NCBI RefSeq assembly: GCF_024808815.1
Contig: NZ_JANUCS010000017.1
Span: forward strand, 1-39,280
From: Methanosalsum natronophilum
Lineage (GTDB): Archaea > Halobacteriota > Methanosarcinia > Methanosarcinales > Methanosarcinaceae
Reading direction: 5' to 3'
Length of the DNA stretch: 39,280 nucleotides
Below, in pieces: positions 37,377-39,280 of this stretch. The notes under the pieces were generated by a model. It was not told the DNA's origin. It was given only the letters and a program-made list of their open reading frames with translations, and ran no database searches. The position numbers and the translations under genes were made by a program. Numbering within the stretch: the stretch's first letter is position 1; each line of letters opens with the position of its first letter.

Positions 37377-37610
37377 TTATTTTAGTTGGTTTATTTTATG
37401 TCTTATCATTAAGTTTGACCCGAGAGTGTAAATAATCAAAATAATACCTAACCAAAGTAATGGAGATGCAAATTCTTCATAACCAGCATAATATATCACA
37501 AGAGCAGATCCGATTATTACAAGATTTATTTTACTGATTTGTCTGTTCCGTTTCAGCGTACTTTGATATTTTTGTCTTCCAACAATGCTATTTTTTTTTT
37601 CACCTTTCAT
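37377..37610 (-). CDS. Small two-helix membrane protein, function unknown
   Basis: This 77-residue protein has a basic N terminus (MKGEKKNSIVGRQKYQSTLK) and two hydrophobic stretches, about residues 30-44 (LVIIGSALVIYYAGY) and 49-65 (SPLLWLGIILIIYTLGS), separated by an acidic turn. It ends in a basic tail. I do not recognise the family. It begins 17 bp after the end of sua5, preceded by AGGATGGATTTAT, and is probably expressed with sua5. The tight spacing and plausible ribosome site argue for a real gene. Confidence 0.6.
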   Translation of the reverse strand: MKGEKKNSIVGRQKYQSTLKRNRQISKINLVIIGSALVIYYAGYEEFASPLLWLGIILIIYTLGSNLMIRHKINQLK

Positions 37611-37627
37611 ATAAATCCATCCTATAA

Positions 37628-38686
37628 TTATAATATTTCATCTGCAGCTTTTCTCAATCTATTGAGTACAGCCACTCCAATACCTTCATTATTTATATTT
37701 CCATCAACTATTATTATATCAAAATTATTATCATCAAAGTATCTTAAACCTCTAAACAATGCTTTTCCAGCATCTATTGCATTTTTACCTAAAGAGAATG
37801 AATTATTAAGATGATAGTAAGATTTTATGTGTTGGCTAGTTTCTTCCATAAGGAGTAGGCCCACCTTTTTCTTTTTTTCTTTATTCTCTTTTTGAAGTTG
37901 CACAATCTTCTCAGCATGTTTTTCAATTGTGCTAGTTAGAAGTGCAAGTATGACATGAGACTTAGGAGAATAATGTTTATACTTCAAACCAGGTGACTTG
38001 ACTATTTTACTTTCTTCAGCATTATTGTTGTAACCAACTTCTACTCTATCTAAATGAGCACATAGGTCATTATAGCTAATATCTCCTGGGCGTAAAATGG
38101 TTGGATATGAAGAAGTTAGGTCCAAAACAGTTGACTCTAAACCAATTGTTACATCACCACCATCAATTATTATATCTATTTTACCATTTAAATCTTTGAG
38201 TACATGTTGAGCTGTTGTTGGGCTTGGTTTTCCAGATAAATTAGCACTTGGAGCTGCGATTGGACAACCCGAATTCTTAAGTAAACTAATAGCTATCTTA
38301 TTTGCTGGCATTCTAATAGCAACTGTATCTAGTCCCCCCGTAGTTATATCTGGAACAATTCTTTTTCTTTTCATAATTAATGTTAGAGGACCCGGCCAAA
38401 ATAAATCAATTAGTTTATGAGCCTGATCAGGTATCTCTAAAGCGATTTTGGAAATATCCTCTTTAGAGCTAATATGGACTATTAAAGGATTGTCTGCAGG
38501 CCTGCCTTTTGCTTCAAATATCTTGCTTACAGCTGAATGCTCTAAAGCATTTGCTCCTAACCCATAAACAGTCTCTGTAGGAAATGCAACAGTCCCTCCA
38601 TTATAGACTACACTAGATGCATATTCAATATACCTATTAAAATTTTTATTGTTAAGTTTTAAGAGTTGAGTTGAAGTTTTATACAT
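37628..38686 (-). CDS. sua5: L-threonylcarbamoyladenylate synthase (Sua5/YrdC family)
   Basis: This 352-residue enzyme makes threonylcarbamoyl-AMP, the donor for the universal t6A37 modification of ANN-decoding tRNAs. The YrdC domain covers about residues 15-215 with YNGGTVAFPTETVYGLGANA, IFEAKGRPADNPLIVHI and CPIAAPSANLSGKPSPT. A short linker (SPGLKYKHYSPK) leads to the C-terminal Sua5 domain. ATG 38686 is chosen because GGAAAG precedes it and the TATA box at 38727-38736 would start transcription near 38706, downstream of the in-frame ATG at 38719. Confidence 0.94.
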   Translation of the reverse strand: MYKTSTQLLKLNNKNFNRYIEYASSVVYNGGTVAFPTETVYGLGANALEHSAVSKIFEAKGRPADNPLIVHISSKEDISKIALEIPDQAHKLIDLFWPGPLTLIMKRKRIVPDITTGGLDTVAIRMPANKIAISLLKNSGCPIAAPSANLSGKPSPTTAQHVLKDLNGKIDIIIDGGDVTIGLESTVLDLTSSYPTILRPGDISYNDLCAHLDRVEVGYNNNAEESKIVKSPGLKYKHYSPKSHVILALLTSTIEKHAEKIVQLQKENKEKKKKVGLLLMEETSQHIKSYYHLNNSFSLGKNAIDAGKALFRGLRYFDDNNFDIIIVDGNINNEGIGVAVLNRLRKAADEIL

Positions 38687-38726
38687 TATGCTTTCCTTCA
38701 CTAGCAGATAGCGTAACATGTTATGT

Positions 38727-38736
38727 AAAATATAAA
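38727..38736 (-). promoter_or_regulatory. sua5 TATA box
   Basis: On the minus strand TTTATATTTT sits about 26 bp before a predicted transcription start near 38706. This leaves a leader of about 20 nt containing GGAAAG before ATG 38686, and it excludes the upstream ATG at 38719 as the main start. Confidence 0.5.
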
Positions 38737-38832
38737 TACTAAATGGTTCGTTAGATTTAGATACATTTAATGCTAGTCTAAATAGCTAAACTGCAAGCTT
38801 TACTTTTTAAATCAAATGCCGAATAAGAAAAA

Positions 38833-38843
38833 CTTATATAAAA
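38833..38843 (+). promoter_or_regulatory. TATA box of the candidate small RNA
   Basis: AGAAAAACTTATATAAAA (38826-38843) is a purine-rich BRE followed by a textbook archaeal TATA box. Its centre is about 24 bp before the first base of the inverted repeat at 38862, so transcription should begin at the stem. Confidence 0.6.
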
Positions 38844-38861
38844 TAGGTACATTAGAATTTT

Positions 38862-38926
38862 TGTGAGCGGGCCTTTTTTTTGAAACCCCACTCCCAAATT
38901 TACCCCCACTCCCCAACCCGCTCACA
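38862..38926 (+). ncRNA. Candidate small RNA: 10-bp stem enclosing C-rich tandem motif
   Basis: TGTGAGCGGG (38862-38871) and CCCGCTCACA (38917-38926) are perfect inverted copies enclosing 45 nt. The enclosed part has a T8 run (38874-38881) and then two copies of a CCCCACTCCC motif (38886-38895 and 38904-38913) separated by AAATTTAC. The GC-rich stem stands out in an AT-rich intergenic region and has a TATA box at the right distance. On the opposite strand the four G-runs satisfy the standard quadruplex pattern with loops of 3, 7 and 3 bases. I do not recognise a named RNA family. The T8 run could end transcription early, which is an argument against a full-length RNA. Confidence 0.55.
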
Positions 38927-39280
38927 TTAACACCTTAGATAAATATTGCTTTATAGAAACTATATTTCCTTTAAATCAATTTTATATGATAAATGGATAT
39001 TCCTATATTTCTTAATGCAAAAAGCAAACAAAATCAATAGAGATAATTTTTTTAAAAAAACTAATTATTTTAAGAGAAAGCATAAACAGGATTTGTTAAT
39101 TACCTTGCTTCTTATAATAATCTATTTTAGCAGCATATGAAACAAACTCTAACATTGTTCTAATAAGTAGACATTGTGGTTATTATGGTTGTGTCACTAT
39201 TTTGCTGTAAATTCTCCTGTACCACACTTTAGTTAGAGATCCATGTTTAAATATCTATTTCCTGTTAACCATTCTTCGTT
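38927..39280. other. 354 bp with no recognised gene at right edge
   Basis: This AT-rich stretch follows the candidate small RNA and runs to the window end. A 64-codon open frame at 38946-39140 starts with TTG, lacks a ribosome site and is dominated by Lys, Asn, Ile and Phe codons expected from AT-rich DNA, so I do not call it. No tRNA, repeat or terminator was recognised. Confidence 0.5.

Noticed and set aside
38946-39140. 64-codon plus-strand open frame at the right edge
   Set aside because: It starts with TTG, has no ribosome site, and its Lys/Asn/Ile/Phe-rich composition is what AT-rich non-coding DNA gives by chance.
1-39280. CRISPR arrays, insertion sequences, rRNA and tRNA genes
   Set aside because: No regularly spaced direct repeats, transposase motifs or RNA gene signatures were found on reading either strand; a tRNAscan or Infernal run would confirm.

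Overview
This window is a chromosomal segment of a methanogenic (or methane-oxidising) archaeon of the order Methanosarcinales. The evidence is a complete methyl-coenzyme M reductase operon in the order mcrB-D-C-G-A, with an McrA closely matching the Methanosarcina type. Three methanogenesis marker proteins (Mmp10, Mmp11, Mmp12) are also present, as are the large subunit of archaeal DNA polymerase D and archaeal mevalonate-pathway genes. The DNA is AT-rich. Genes are mostly introduced by GGTGAT- or GGAG-type ribosome binding sites. The ablA-ablB pair makes the osmolyte N-epsilon-acetyl-beta-lysine and a sodium:solute symporter lies at the left edge; together they suggest a marine or salt-exposed relative such as a Methanococcoides/Methanolobus-like methylotroph or ANME-3. 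The sequence alone does not decide between these.

Layout. 1-2.5 kb: the end of a symporter, a MobB-MoaE fusion and a membrane-anchored Clp-fold serine protease. 2.8-5.3 kb: a two-gene unit of Mmp11 and an IorA-like thiamine-pyrophosphate protein that lacks the usual C-terminal ferredoxin domain. 5.6-15.7 kb: a long minus-strand superoperon running L18e, L13, S9, RpoN, RpoK, S2, MEMO, mevalonate kinase, isopentenyl phosphate kinase, IPP isomerase, RNase J, prenyl diphosphate synthase, DUF2103 and Mmp12. It couples translation and transcription machinery to lipid-precursor synthesis. 15.8-21.6 kb: DUF2240, SerA, DNA ligase, homoserine dehydrogenase and an ACT protein. 21.8-24.8 kb (plus strand): HtpX, methanogen-type thymidylate synthase and EPSP synthase. 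24.9-29.8 kb (minus): the mcr operon. 30.2-31.4 kb (plus): mmp10, divergent from mcr, encoding the radical-SAM enzyme that methylates an McrA arginine. 31.5-38.7 kb (minus): polC, ablB, ablA, a small membrane protein and Sua5. 38.7-39.3 kb: a non-coding stretch.

The most interesting features are non-coding. (1) At 38862-38926 a perfect 10-bp inverted repeat encloses two copies of a C-rich motif (G-quadruplex-capable on the other strand). A TATA box lies upstream so that transcription should start at the stem, so this is a candidate small RNA. (2) The mcr leader (29833-29944) holds three nested complementary segments that fold into one long hairpin beside an unused AGGAGG. (3) Two palindromes, upstream of mmp10 (30144-30159) and ablA (37140-37169), sit directly behind the TATA boxes as operator candidates. 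None of these was tested computationally; they come from reading the sequence.
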